From Arachis hypogaea (taxonomy: Eukaryota > Streptophyta > Magnoliopsida > Fabales > Fabaceae), in contig NC_092048.1 of assembly GCF_003086295.3 (NCBI RefSeq), forward strand, positions 70,536,841 to 70,600,840: a stretch of 64,000 bases of DNA. The letters are read 5' to 3'. The position numbers and the translations under genes were made by a program. Under the pieces are notes generated by a model, which did no database searches, was not told where the DNA came from, and worked only from the letters and a program-made list of their open reading frames with translations. Shown one piece after another: positions 1-10,490 of the stretch. Every line of letters starts with the position of its first letter. Positions within the stretch are counted from its first letter, which is position 1.

Positions 1-80
1 GCATTGATTACCACCTTTCCCGCTCTCTTCCTTGCTCTAACCCTTAGCTTTAAAAGTTACTTTCTTTTTTCCTTTTCAGG

Positions 81-254
81 ATGGCCACCAAGAAGGGTAA
101 AGAGAAAGCTACTCCTAAACCACCGGCAAGAAAAAGAACAAAAAGAGCCCCAGCTGAGGAACCACAACCCCCGTCCACTTGCACATCTCAGCATGCACCG
201 AGGACGGTGCAATCTTTAAGTGTGGGGAGGTCGATACCGATCTCCATGGGTTAG
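81..254 (+). pseudogene. 57-codon remnant of the element's second ORF
   Basis: An ATG at 81 directly follows a pyrimidine tract ending CAGG and opens 57 codons, stopping at TAG 252-254. The first residues (MATKKGKE, Lys/Arg-rich) match the start of the 415-residue second ORF of element D (MATKKGKE at 54392, minus strand), and the rest reads into non-coding D-like sequence. The simplest reading is an ORF2 whose body was deleted, leaving its basic N-terminus. The identical remnant is at 11229-11402, and a version that lost its ATG is in element B near 30369. No function can be assigned. Retention of the 5' end may reflect the overlapping splice-acceptor-like signal. Confidence 0.6.
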
Positions 255-953
255 TTATTTTCTTCTCAACACCAATGGTTTATTTTCCTTGTTAGTTGTT
301 ACATTTTCATGTTTGATTGCATATTTATTTGATTTTGTGCATATTTTACCACCACTTGGTTAAAATAATATTTTCTTTTCCAAGAAATTATTTTATAATA
401 TTTCACTAATTTGAATTAAATTTTTTTGTTAAACTTGTTTGAAGAAATATTATACTGGAACATGGATTAGAGCTCAAACACACAAAACCTGTGAGATTTT
501 TGAGCCTATTTGAATTGGTTGCATCTTATCAACCAATAAATTTATTTTTGGTGTGTGTTGTTCTCTCTAAAATTGTGATCTTTGTCTTGCTTAATTCTAT
601 ATTTCCATGGTTTAATGTATGCATGCACTTATATGATTGAGGCCTTTGTTTCACTGAGCTTACATACCCATATGGCCATACCCCTTCATTATCCCTTGCG
701 AACCAATTTTGAGCCTATTTTACCCCTTTGTTCTTTACTTTAGCTCATCACTAACTCTAAGCGGAAAACAATAATGTCCTTAATTTGAATCCTTGGTTAG
801 CTTAGACTAGTGAGAGTGCTTATGATTTAAGTGTGGGAAAAGTGGGTTTGGAAACGTTTGGTTTAAGAATTGGGCATTGTATATCTTTATGAAAATGTGA
901 AAGAAATGTTTAGGACATGTTCATGCATTCAATAATTTAATCATATGCATTGA

Positions 954-981
954 GAAAATAAATAAATAAATAAATAAATAA
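954..981 (+). repeat. (AAAT)n microsatellite, followed by a purine-rich run
   Basis: About seven tandem AAAT units followed by A/G-rich sequence to about 1045. The same tract is at 12103-12130 in element G, with one base more in the following A-run. Confidence 0.85.
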
Positions 982-1698
982 GAGAAAAAGAAAAAAAAGA
1001 AAAAAATAAAGGAGAAAAAGAAAAGAAAAAGAGCAAATAATAAAAAGGGGACAAAATGCCCCAAAGTAAATAGTGAAAGCAATGCATATGTACTGTACTT
1101 GAAATTAGAATGCATGAATATATGGAAAACACGGTTAATAGATAGTTAGATGTGGTATTATGATTACATGGATTGTCTAAAGATAGGTGAAAAGTTTAAG
1201 TTAATTAAGGATTCAGATTTTAGTCCACTTGGCCAAATACAATCCTACCTTGACCCTAACCCCATTACAACCCTTAAAAGACCTCTTGATATGTGTATTT
1301 GTGCATTAAATTTATGTTGATTGTTAAATGAAGAGTAAGCCTTAGAAAGCAAGATTAGTAGAGAATTGAGAGATCGAACCTTAAACACCTGAGTGATTAG
1401 AGTGCATACACTTCCAGTGAGGGTTCGATGCTCGATTCTTTGTTCCTGGCTTTCATGAGCTATCTTCTTCTTACAAGTTTACTTGTACTTTATTTTATAA
1501 TTTGAATTAGTGAAATCCAGTTCATGTCTCTTCTTGGAAGATTTATTTACTTTTAACCAAGTAGGTAGAAACATTCTGCATGTAGTTGCATTCATATCGA
1601 TAGGTTGCATTTTATACATTCTATCATTGCTCTTCACCCCTTTATAGCTTCTCTTGAGCTTAGCATTAGAACATGCTAATGTTTAAGTGTGGGAAGGT

Positions 1699-2046
1699 TG
1701 ATAAACCACTATTTTACAATTTATCTTGTGCTCAATTGAGTGGATTTTATCAAGCCTTTACCCACTTATTCATAGAAATCGCATGTTTTACGTTTTCCTT
1801 CCTGATTTTGTGCTATGATTGAAAACATGTTTCTTTGACCTTAATTTTATTAATTTTGATCCCCTCTTATTACCATTCGATGCCTTGATATGTGTGTTAA
1901 GTGATTTCAGGGATTACAGGGCAGGAATGGCTTAGAGGATGGAAAGGAAGCATGCAAAAGTGGAAGGAATACAAGAAACTGAAGGAACTGCTAAAGCTGT
2001 CCAGCCTGACCTCTTGGTACTAAATCGACCATAACTTGAGCTACAT
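1699..2046 (+). repeat. Truncated 3' LTR, family G
   Basis: Starts TGATAAACCACTATTTTA after the purine-rich AAGTGTGGGAAGGT, exactly as at 12848, and follows that LTR for about 348 bp before switching to unrelated LTR sequence. The missing part contains the promoter and the 3' terminus. Confidence 0.88.
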
Positions 2047-2353
2047 CCATTCGATGTCTTGATGTGTTTGATGAAGTGATTTTAGGTTTAAAAGGCAAAG
2101 AATTGATTGAAGGAATGAAGAAAAAGCATGTAAAAGTGGAGAATTCATGAAGAAATGAAGTTTGGAAATCTTCCCAGTTCCGCGTACGCATGACCAGAAA
2201 TATCGTCAAGCGACGTGTACGCGTGGCACTCGGCACATGGCCAACTTAAAGAAAATATGGCTGGCAATTTCTGAGCTCATCGAAGCCCAAATCCAACTCA
2301 TTTCTGAAGTATTTGAGGCCAAATTCAAGAAGGAACAAGGGGGGGAGCAATTA
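2047..2353 (+). repeat. LTR fragment, family E
   Basis: The GTACGCGT-type words around 2180-2225 and the following stretch (TTAAAGAAAATATGGCTGGC) match the E-family LTR at 35142-35282 and, in inverse orientation, the solo LTR at 35757-37175. The fragment ends at GAGCAATTA, where Tat-type gag coding begins. Both ends are internal to the LTR, so this is a broken piece rather than an intact LTR. Confidence 0.7.
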
Positions 2354-5170
2354 CACCCATTCATGGAAAAAATCCTGAAAGCCAAACTCCCGAAAGGTTT
2401 CGACAAGTCCACCGACATGAAATACGATGGGACCAAAGGCCCATAAGAACATCTCACGGCCTTTGAGGCCAGGATGAACCTGGAGGGGGCCGCCGATGCG
2501 GTTCGATACAGAGCCTTTCTGATAACCCTAGCCAGCCCTGCAATTAAGTGGTTCAACGTCCTTTCCAACGTCTCTATAGCCAGCTTCGATGACGTATCCA
2601 GAAAGTTTATGGCATAGTTCACCACCTAGATCACCAAAATAAAACACCCAATCAGCCTACTCGAAATCACTCAAAGACAAGACTAATCCACGAAGAAATA
2701 CCTCGACAGGTTCAACGATGAATGCCTGACGGTCGATGGACTCACGAACTCGATAGCCAGTCTTTGTGTAACCAACAGCCTCATGAACGAAGACTTTTGG
2801 AAGCATCTCACTACCAAACCAGTCTAGACCATGCAGGAATTCAAAACGTCTCCAGAGAATACATAAATAAAAAATAGCAAGCCAAGTCATGGCTGCCAAT
2901 AAACGGCAGCATGGCACCTCGTAGCAACCCACCACCAAAAGATACCCCGAAAGTACAGTTCAAATTCGTTGCCCCAACCGACCACCCAGGGTAGGAAAGT
3001 TCACGACCAAGACCCCCTACCCGCCTCTATCACAGAGATCTACCATAAAATAGCAGAACAAGGTATCCTCTCGAAGGCGCGACAACTGAAGGAATGGATT
3101 GGCAGCAATAAGAGTCAATATTACAATTACCATCGAGGTTACGGACATAAAACCCAAGATTTCTTCAATCTAAAGGACGCTCTCGAACAAGCCATTCGAG
3201 ATGGAAAACTTCCCAAGTTTGCCAAGATCATTTGAGAACCCAGGAAAGCTGAAAGAGAAAGATCATCCAAAAAAGTCAAAATCATCACTAAAAGAGGATC
3301 TCAAAGCCCTAGCCGTAAAAAAATCAAGCACCAACCTCTTCAGTTCCAGCGGCGATCACGTTCTCCGCCGATGACTGCCAACACATCACCTTAGCAGAAG
3401 ACGCCCCCTTCGACATCTCGGCAAGGGTTGGGACCAGTCTGGTGAAAAGAATACTGATCGATACTGGAGCCGACTCCAACATCCTCCTCTGAGGAGCCTT
3501 CGCTAAGCTAGGTCTCTGAAATGAAAATCTGTAAAGCCATTGCAATGGGATAACCGGACTCGAGGATAACTTTCTCAAACCAGATGGTTCCATAGTGTTA
3601 CCACTAACCATCGAAACTGGGAGCCAGAGAAAAACCATACTCTCTGAGTTCGTGGTCCTCAAAGATTCCACTGCCTATAGCATCATCCTTGGAAAAAAGA
3701 CGATCAACGATCTATTCACCATCATCTTCACCAAGTTCCTAATCATGAAGTTTCAGGCCAACAATAGCACTATCAGAACGATACACGGGGACCAGGAAGT
3801 TGTAGTGGAGTGCGACAACACTAGCTTGGCCCTCCGCAAGAGATCCTGAGACGTGGCAGGCATCGTTCTCACCGACCTCGATGCATGCCAAAATAGTCAG
3901 CCCTGACCAGAACTAGACGGAGACATGGAAAAACTACAAATAGCGAATACCAAGGAAGAATTCACATTCATCAACAAAAACTTACCCTACAACCTAAAGG
4001 ATGATCTAGTTAAGCTCCTAAAATAGAATAGGGACTTGTTCGCGTTCATCCTGGCTGACATGCTAGGCATAGACCCTAATCTAATGTCCCACCATTTGGT
4101 CGTGAATCCAAAAGCCAAACCGATGGCTTAGAGGAGAAGGAAAATGTCCACTGACAGAGCATCCGAAGTCAAAAAACAAGCCAAAGCTCTACTTGAAGCA
4201 GGCTTCATCTGAGAAATCCCTTATGCGACCTGGTTGGCCAACGTTTTACTCATCAAAAAGGCAGATGGCAACTTGCAAATGTGCATCGATTACACGAATT
4301 TAAATAAAGCATATGATAAATACGTCTTTCCCCTACCAAACGTCGACAGACTAGTCGACGCCATCTTGGGACATTAGTCCCTCAGCTTCATGGATGCCTA
4401 TAATGGGTACAATCAAATACCCATGCACCGGCCTGACGAGGAGAAAATCACCTTTGTGACCCCGACAGCACGTACTACTACACGGTCATGCCATTCGGAT
4501 TAAAAAATACTAGTGCCACCTACTAGAGGCTCGCCACCAAAATATTTAAAGACCTCTCCGGAACCAAGCTAGAAGTCTACATAGATGACATCCTAGCTAA
4601 AACCCAAACCGGTAAGGAGTTTATTAATGGCCTCGAACTCCTATTGGACACCGTAAGGAAGCACCAAATGCGCCTTAACCCGACAAAGTGCGCCTTCAAG
4701 ATAGAAGCCGGGAAGTTCCTAGGCTTCATGATCACTCAACGGGGGGTAGAGGCAAACCCAGAAACATGGAAGGCCATTCTTGACATGAGCATCCCGGCAA
4801 GTCTCAAGGATGTCGAAAGACTGACCGGTCGATTAGTTGCCCTTTCCTACTTCCTCGAAACCTCGACCCAGAGAGTTGTCCCTTTCTTCATACTCATGAA
4901 AATGGGTATAAGTTTTGAATGGGAACCTGAGTACGAAGAAGCCTTCAAACACTTTAAAAAGGTATTCGCAGAACCCCCCACACTCTCCAAACCCAAAACG
5001 GAGAAGATGCTTTACCTCTACTTATCCATAACGAATGAAGCACTGGCCGCAGCGCTCGTTCGAAAAGACGATTAAAAAATGCAAAGACCCGTATATTTCA
5101 TAAGCAAGGTTTTCCAGAATGCGGAAACACACTATTCCCGACTCGAAAAACTCACCTTTGTACTACGATG
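2354..5170 (+). pseudogene. Decayed Ty3/gypsy gag-pol, Tat/Ogre-like
   Basis: Conceptual translation in shifting frames gives the order of a plant Ty3/gypsy polyprotein. Gag is at 2354-2700 (LPKGFDKSTDMKYDG, then EHLTAFEARMNLEGAADAV). A degenerate zinc-knuckle region is at about 3115-3200 (YHRGYGHKTQDFFNLKDALEQ, first Cys replaced). Aspartic protease is at about 3450-3600 (LIDTGADSN). Reverse transcriptase is at about 4080-4900, with YIDD at 4578-4589. The start of RNase H lies at about 4980-5170. Many stops (for example in the gag at 2443 and around 2615-2690) and frameshifts make it non-functional. There is no integrase: the sequence breaks at 5170 where a short E-LTR piece begins. The longest surviving open piece is 4644-5075. 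Assignment to the Tat/Ogre lineage rests on the gag and RT wording, not on a tree. Confidence 0.85.
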
Positions 5171-5232
5171 TGAGGGAAATCGTTGGTTAGCAATTTTTAC
5201 AAAAATAATCTCGTCGAAGTATAGATCTAAAT
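5171..5232 (-). repeat. Terminal fragment of an E-family LTR, inverted
   Basis: TGAGGGAAATCG followed by ATAATCTCGTCGAAGTATAG is the reverse complement of the E-LTR 3' end at 37555-37612, so this is the last 60 or so bases of an E-like LTR in minus orientation. It separates the Tat RNase H from F-element coding sequence. Confidence 0.65.
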
Positions 5233-5244
5233 TGACAAATAAAC

Positions 5245-5465
5245 GGGACTATTGGGATCAGCTGACAGCATCTATTGTGCATTTGACATCATCTGTTGAT
5301 CAGTTGAGGATCGATTATGAGGGCCACTCTGCCCTTCTCCAACAGCTAGTGGAGGAACAGCAGAAGCAGAGGTGGGATATAGATGAGCTGAGGCACAACT
5401 TTGGAGCTTGGAGAGGATTCCCAGGAGGTCTGTCAGGAGGAGGAGGTAGCCACCATGACACCTGA
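5245..5465 (+). pseudogene. C-terminus of a retrotransposon second ORF (element F)
   Basis: The last 70 or so codons of an ORF ending at TGA 5463-5465. The translation has the pattern of the C-terminus of the A1 second ORF (ends 23131): a hydrophilic coiled-coil-like stretch (SSVDQLRIDYEGHSALLQQ), then EEQQKQRWDIDELR, against EEQQKQGIDIEELK in A1, then a short basic or Gly tail. The 5' part of the ORF is missing. An open frame runs without a stop from the Tat RNase H (5079) through the E-LTR piece into this segment, which I take as chance. It identifies the following sequence as the 3' non-coding region of an A-like element, here called F. Confidence 0.6.
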
Positions 5466-6081
5466 GGTGGTTCAGTTCTTTTTACGCCTATTTTCCTATT
5501 TTAGCTCTATTATTATTATTATCTCCTATTTTCTAGTGCTTATTAGTGTCTTTTGCATGATCCTGTTTAGAGTTATTAAGTCTAGTTATAATTAGTATTT
5601 TTAATTCTCTTTAGTTTCTAATTATTTTGAAAAGTGGTCTCATGTATTACTCATTGAGCTTGAAAGAAAAACAAAAGAAAAGTAATGTAATTGCATGAGA
5701 AATTGAGTTATATATCCTAAAGTGTCTTATTTGTCTTGATGTGGTGGTATTATCCATGGTTCTGAATGTATGAAATGAATAGTGCGAAATTGATATTAAA
5801 GTTGAGAGTGTTGAGTTTTGAAGCATAGGAATTTAGAGAAGTATTATAGATTCTCTAAATTAAACAAGAAATTAATCTTTAGAGCAAAATAGACATCAAA
5901 AAGAAAAAGAAAATAGAAAGTAAGGTCCATGGAACTGAGCATCAATGGCTAAGAAGGTCAAATATGATTAAAAGTTCAAAGAGTTATTTTCCTAGCCATA
6001 TGCTTGTGGTGTGAATGCGTCAAGGAATTCTTGAGACAGAGCTCTAAGAGTCGTGACCAAGTGCAAATAAAAGAGTATGCC
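5466..6081 (+). mobile_element. Element F, 3' internal non-coding region, left part
   Basis: AT-rich sequence after the F second ORF, with no coding potential. It holds the usual features between ORF2 and 3' LTR of this class (compare 23132-24282 of A1), including a purine-rich tract at about 5895-5925. It is cut at 6081 by element G, whose target duplication ATGCC is 6077-6081, and it continues at 14320. Confidence 0.7.
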
Positions 6082-7553
6082 TGATAAACCACTATTTTAC
6101 GATTTATCTTGTGCTCAATTGAGTGGATTTTATCAAGTCCTTACCCACTTATTCATAGAAATCGCATGTTTTAAGTTTTCCTTCCTGATTTTGTGCTATG
6201 ATTGAAAACATGTTTCTTTGACCTTAATTTTATTAATTTTGATCCTCTCTTATTACCATTCGATGCCTTGATATGTGTGTTAAGTGATTTCAGGGTTTAC
6301 AGGGCAGGAATGGCTTAGAGGATGGAAAGGAAGCATGCAAAAGTGGAAGGAATACAAGAAACTGAAGGAACTGCTAAAGTTGTCTAGCCTGACCTCTTGG
6401 TACTAAATCGACCATAACTTAAGCTACAGAGGTTTAAATGACGCGGTTCCAGTTGCGTTGGAAGGCTAACATCCGGGGCTTCGCAACGATATATAATTTG
6501 CCAAAGCTGCTCTGAATCCAGGCAATGCAAAAATGTGGATCACGCGGACGCGTGACCTGGCAGAAACGCAATCCATGCAAATGCGTGGACGACGCGTCCG
6601 CGTCACTTTCCCACGACCTGTACGTACCAGAATATGCTGGAGGCGATTTCTGAGCTGTTTTTGATCCAGTTTTCGGCCCAGAAAACATAGATTAGAGGCT
6701 ATAAAGTGGGGGAATGCATCCATTCATGAACACGTCTTCCATTATTCGCTTTTCATAATTTAGATGTAGTTTTTAGAGAGAGAGGTTCTCTCCTCTCTCT
6801 TAGGATTTAGGATTAGGATTCCTCTTAAAGGATTTAGGATTATTTCTTCTCAATTTCCAGGTTTAATGTTCTTTTATTTATTTTCTCAATTTTGTTTATG
6901 AACTCTTTATGTTTAGATTGATTTTCTATTTAATATATTTTGAGGTATTTCAGATTTGACTTTGCTTTGTTTTATTTATCTAAATAATTTAGATTTTTTC
7001 CTTTTGGCTTTGGTTGATTAATTGGTAACTCTTGAGTTGTCAAACTCATCGTGATTGATAATTGTTATCTTTGCTGATTGATTTAAATTCCTATAACTCT
7101 AGTCTTTAATTTCCTTAGGAGTTGACTAGGACTTTAGGTGTTAAATTGATTTATCCACTTGACTTACCTTCATAGTTAGAGGTTGACTTAGTGGGGGGCA
7201 AAATATAATTCTCATCACCATTGATAAGGATAACTAGGATAGGACTTCTAATTTTCATACCGTTCCAAGAGTTTTATTAGCTATTGATATATTCATTCCT
7301 GCAATCTATTTTTCTCATTCAAACCTTTTTCAAAAATCTAAAAATACTGTTTTCCATAACTAATAATAAGAACACCTCCCTGCAGTTCCTTGAGAAGACG
7401 ACCCGAGGTTCGAATACTTCGGTTTATAAATTTTATTGGGTTTGTTACTTGTGACAACCAAAACTTTTGTACGAAAGGATTTTCTGTTGGTTTAGAAACT
7501 ATACTTACAACGCAATTACTCTTATTCTTTACCGATAGAAAATCCGTTCGTCA
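6082..7553 (+). repeat. 5' LTR of element G
   Basis: TG...CA ends and near identity with 12848-14314. One clear difference is about 5 bp, present near 7110 and absent from the 3' LTR near 13875. A CpG-rich block with CGCGGACGCGTG words lies at about 6540-6612, upstream of the TATA-like TATAAAG at 6700. Confidence 0.93.
6700..6706 (+). promoter_or_regulatory. TATA-like box in the G 5' LTR
   Basis: TATAAAG, about 620 bp into the LTR and directly downstream of the CpG-rich block, placing U3 at roughly 6082-6730. The same box is at 13466-13472 in the 3' LTR. Confidence 0.55.
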
Positions 7554-7556
7554 AAA

Positions 7557-7574
7557 TGGCGCCGCTGCCAGGGA
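7557..7574 (+). other. Primer-binding site of element G (tRNA-Asp type)
   Basis: TGGCGCCGCTGCCAGGGA, 3 bp after the LTR, matches the complement of the plant tRNA-Asp 3' end with two mismatches. The A3 element has the perfect form at 60896-60913. Confidence 0.8.
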
Positions 7575-7599
7575 ATTGCAAACGTGTGCCTTATTATTG

Positions 7600-8181
7600 G
7601 TTATTATAAATATTTGCTTTTTGCCTGTTTATTTGTTTTTATTTTTGTTTTTATTTTTACTTTTTCATAAATTAAGAGGTTATTGATTTTTATTTAGTTA
7701 TTAAAAATTTTTCAAAAATTTGTTCTTCGTGTTCATCTTGACCTTCAAGTTGTTCTTAGTTGTTCTCTTCATTTTGATCTAAAAATTTTAAGTTTGGTGT
7801 CATTTTATTATTTTTCTCTTTCCTCATTTAATTCAAAAATATCTTTTCTCTTTATTTTAATTGAATTTTCGAAATTTGCATAAAAAAAAATTTCAGATTT
7901 CTATTTTAAAATTTTTATCTTATCTTATCTTAGTTTTAAATTTCAAAATTCAAATCTTTTTCAAAAATCATATCTTTTTCAAAACCTTATCTTATTTCAA
8001 AATCAAATTTCAAATTTCAATATTTAAAATTCAAATTTCAAATTTCAAAATTCAAAAATTCAAAATTCAAAATTTAAAAATTCAAAATTCAAAATTTAAT
8101 TTTCAAATTCAAAAATTTAAATTTCAATAACCTTTTAATTTAAATTTATTTTTATTTTCGTTTTTAATTTTATTTGCTATT
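7600..8181 (+). other. AT-rich leader of element G
   Basis: No gene. T-rich sequence becomes a degenerate run of ATTTCAAAATTCAAA-like words at about 7925-8130. A TTTAAGTTTGGTGT motif lies at 7787-7800. It separates the primer site from the gag-like ORF. Confidence 0.75.
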
Positions 8182-9749
8182 ATGAGTTCTCACCCCCATC
8201 GCTTTAAGTTTGGTTCCAATGTTGTTGTAAGGAATGGAAACTATAATGAAAATAGGCATCAAGGTTGGAAGAATCAAAGATGGGAGGAGCTACAAGGATT
8301 TGATCAACCCTCTTGGCAACAACCCCCTTCAATGCACTATAACCAACAACCATTCTGTGATGCATACCAAAATGATGACTATGGTGGACCCCTTGTAGTT
8401 ACCAACAAGCCCCGCCATATGCTTATGAACCATCTCCTCAACACAACTTTGAACCACCATACTCACAAGCCCCTTACCACCAAACACCACCATATGACCC
8501 TAACCTGTATCCACCACACCAACCACCATATGAACCACACCCAGAACCACCACCTCAATATTCACCATCTCCATATCCTTATCAAGAAGAACCACCTTCC
8601 TATTATGAACCCTTTCTCCAAAATAATGAACCCTCATATCCACCCCAATCTCCAATGGATGACATCCTTCGTGGTCTTCTTCAAGGGCAAGCGAAAATGC
8701 AAAGGGATGTACTGGAACTCGTGACTGCCTTAACCGAGGTAGTAAATAAATTAGCTTCTCAACATTTGAGCACTCAAAGTACTCCCATGGCTGCATGTGA
8801 AGAATCAAAAGAAGAGCGTAGCAGGAAGGAGACACTAGAAACTTCGGTGGACAATGAGGAACATGGCTTTGTATTGGAACAAGTGGAGGAAGCCACAATA
8901 GTTGTAGAGGAAGAAATGGTTGAAGATTTAGGAGATGCTAAACCTCCATCAGAATCGAGAACTGTACAGGATTCCGCTGAGAAGTTTGAATTTGATGTTG
9001 AAGAGGGTGTACAACCTCCAAGGCATATCATGGTTGAAGATTTTGCAGAGGTTGATCAAGAGATGGAGATTAAGGAAGAGGAAGCACAACCTCCCATGCC
9101 CTTGGTAAGCCATAAAGAAGAGTTTGATTTAGAAGAAAGCTACCAAGAGGAAGAGGTTGGATTTGAAGAAGCTCGCAAAGAGGTGGAAGTTGTCAAGGAA
9201 GAGCACAAGGTAATGGAGCTTGAAAACACCTTGCCAAAGTTGTTGGAGACCTCTCCCCCAAAGCCATCACCATCCATCCCTTCATTCAAGTGGGTAAATC
9301 TCTCATCTCTAACCTTAATTAGCTCACTTGAATATGCTTTGCTTGAGACAGATGGTCAGCTTAGAGCTGTTTGTGGCTATAAGAGCAAGCGAGAAATGGT
9401 TAGTGGTAGGAGTCGTCATGCAAGATTCAATATGGTGGAAAGCTTAAAGTTTAAATACAAAGGTTGGTGTAAAGCTCAACTGAATAGGTCTAGGAAGTTG
9501 GTTGGCCGCTTTAGTGAGAATTCAGATTGCTTGCTACCCGGATGGAATCATGATGATCAACAAGAAGACGAGTGCAAAAGCAAGGTTTGGGACCCCGGAA
9601 TTCAATCTAGAAATCAACACTCTTGGGGCCTTGTCACTTGCTTTAACCTGCTTGAAGGCTTTCTGCGCCTAGTTTGGGACCTCGGAGGCCATTGGAATCA
9701 CAAACATTGGTGGAGATTCCTGGAAGAGTTCAAGCACAAGCCACCATAA
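8182..9749 (+). pseudogene. Gag-like ORF of element G, one frameshift
   Basis: ATG at 8182 opens a protein starting MSSHPHRFKFGSNVVV, then a Pro/Tyr/Gln-rich region. The open frame switches at about 8390-8397, within a run after GGTGGACC. From there to TAA 9749 the frame is open: a Pro-rich stretch, an acidic Glu-rich middle with predicted helical character (about 8790-9230), and a C-terminal block with GWCKAQLNRSRKLVG, WNHDDQ and KVWDPG. The same N-terminus, acidic middle and C-terminal block occur in minus-strand element B (33363-31701), so the architecture is shared. I recognise no zinc knuckle, protease or RT. It occupies the gag position right after the leader. A structural (gag-like) role is inferred. 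The C-terminal block is unassigned. Confidence 0.7.
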
Positions 9750-9798
9750 CAAAGGACTCTCCAAATGTCCAACTTAAGGACAATAACTAAAAATGCTA

Positions 9799-9825
9799 GG
9801 TGGGAGACAACCCACCATGGTAAGA
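9799..9825 (+). promoter_or_regulatory. Post-ORF hairpin and splice-donor-like site
   Basis: GGTGGGAGACAACCCACC (9799-9816) can fold as a short stem-loop, followed by ATG and GTAAGA, with the donor-like GT at 9820-9821. The same arrangement follows the gag-like ORF in B (31652-31626) and pol in D (55967-55941). The hairpin without the donor follows gag-protease in A1 (21029-21044). Confidence 0.5.
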
Positions 9826-9947
9826 TCTTTCATTTTTATTCTTAGTTTTATTTTATTTTATTTTCATTTTTATTAGTGGTCATTCATAAATTTTGCATAA
9901 GCATCTGCATTCTGCATTTTGCATTTTTTTTTACATAAAAAAAAACA

Positions 9948-10490
9948 CACACGCGACGCGTAAGCGTCGCTGACGCGCCCGCGTCACAGGTGCATTAGGA
10001 AGAAAAGAAAAGTAAACAGAGAGTTACGCGAAAGCGTGGCTGGAGGCGTGCCTTAGGCACAAATATGATCACGTAACCGCATCGCTGACGCGTTCGCATC
10101 GTTTGCGAAATAGCCTCCCACGCGTCCGCGTAACCCACGCGAACGCGTGGCTCTGTAAAATCGACGTAAATGGGTGTATGACAGTATTTTGGGCTGGAAT
10201 AGGGCTGGACTCGTGCTAGAAGCCCAAGCCCTCCCACGCGAACGCGTGCCCAACGCGTTCGTGTCGCTTTTCAAAAATGGCCATTCACGCGATCGCGTCA
10301 ACCACGCAACCGCGTCACCCTAAAATTTGGCAAAATGAGTTTCAAACAGAGAGTTGCACGAACGCGATGCTGCACTCGTGCCAATCGCACAAATCAGGCC
10401 ACGCGATCGCATGACCCACGCGTCCGCGTCACCTGATAATTATTGCACACCACACGACCGCGTCGCTCACGCGTCCGCGTCGCCTGCGCC
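9948..10490 (+). repeat. CpG-rich palindromic array, internal copy of the LTR words
   Basis: Irregular array of CACGCGTCCGCGTCAC, ACGCGAACGCGTGG and related words in otherwise AT-rich DNA. The same words are in the G LTRs at about 6540-6612 and 13285-13375. No coding capacity is credible here. Open frames in this block are by-products of its GC content. Confidence 0.8.

Larger units (their letters stand above)
1..2046 (+). mobile_element. Family G element, second copy, 3' part only
   Basis: This stretch matches 11149-13193, inside complete element G, almost base for base (constant offset of 11,148 bp, with rare substitutions and one extra A in an A-run). It holds the 3' internal region (1-1698) and the first part of a 3' LTR (1699-2046). 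The left part lies outside the window. From 255 to 1698 there is no gene, only the AT-rich 3' non-coding region and the polypurine tract just before 1699. The LTR stops abruptly at about 2046, where E-family LTR sequence begins, so this copy is truncated. Confidence 0.88.

Noticed and set aside
921..1132. Phe/Leu-rich minus-strand frames over the (AAAT)n and purine runs
   Set aside because: Simple-sequence artefact.
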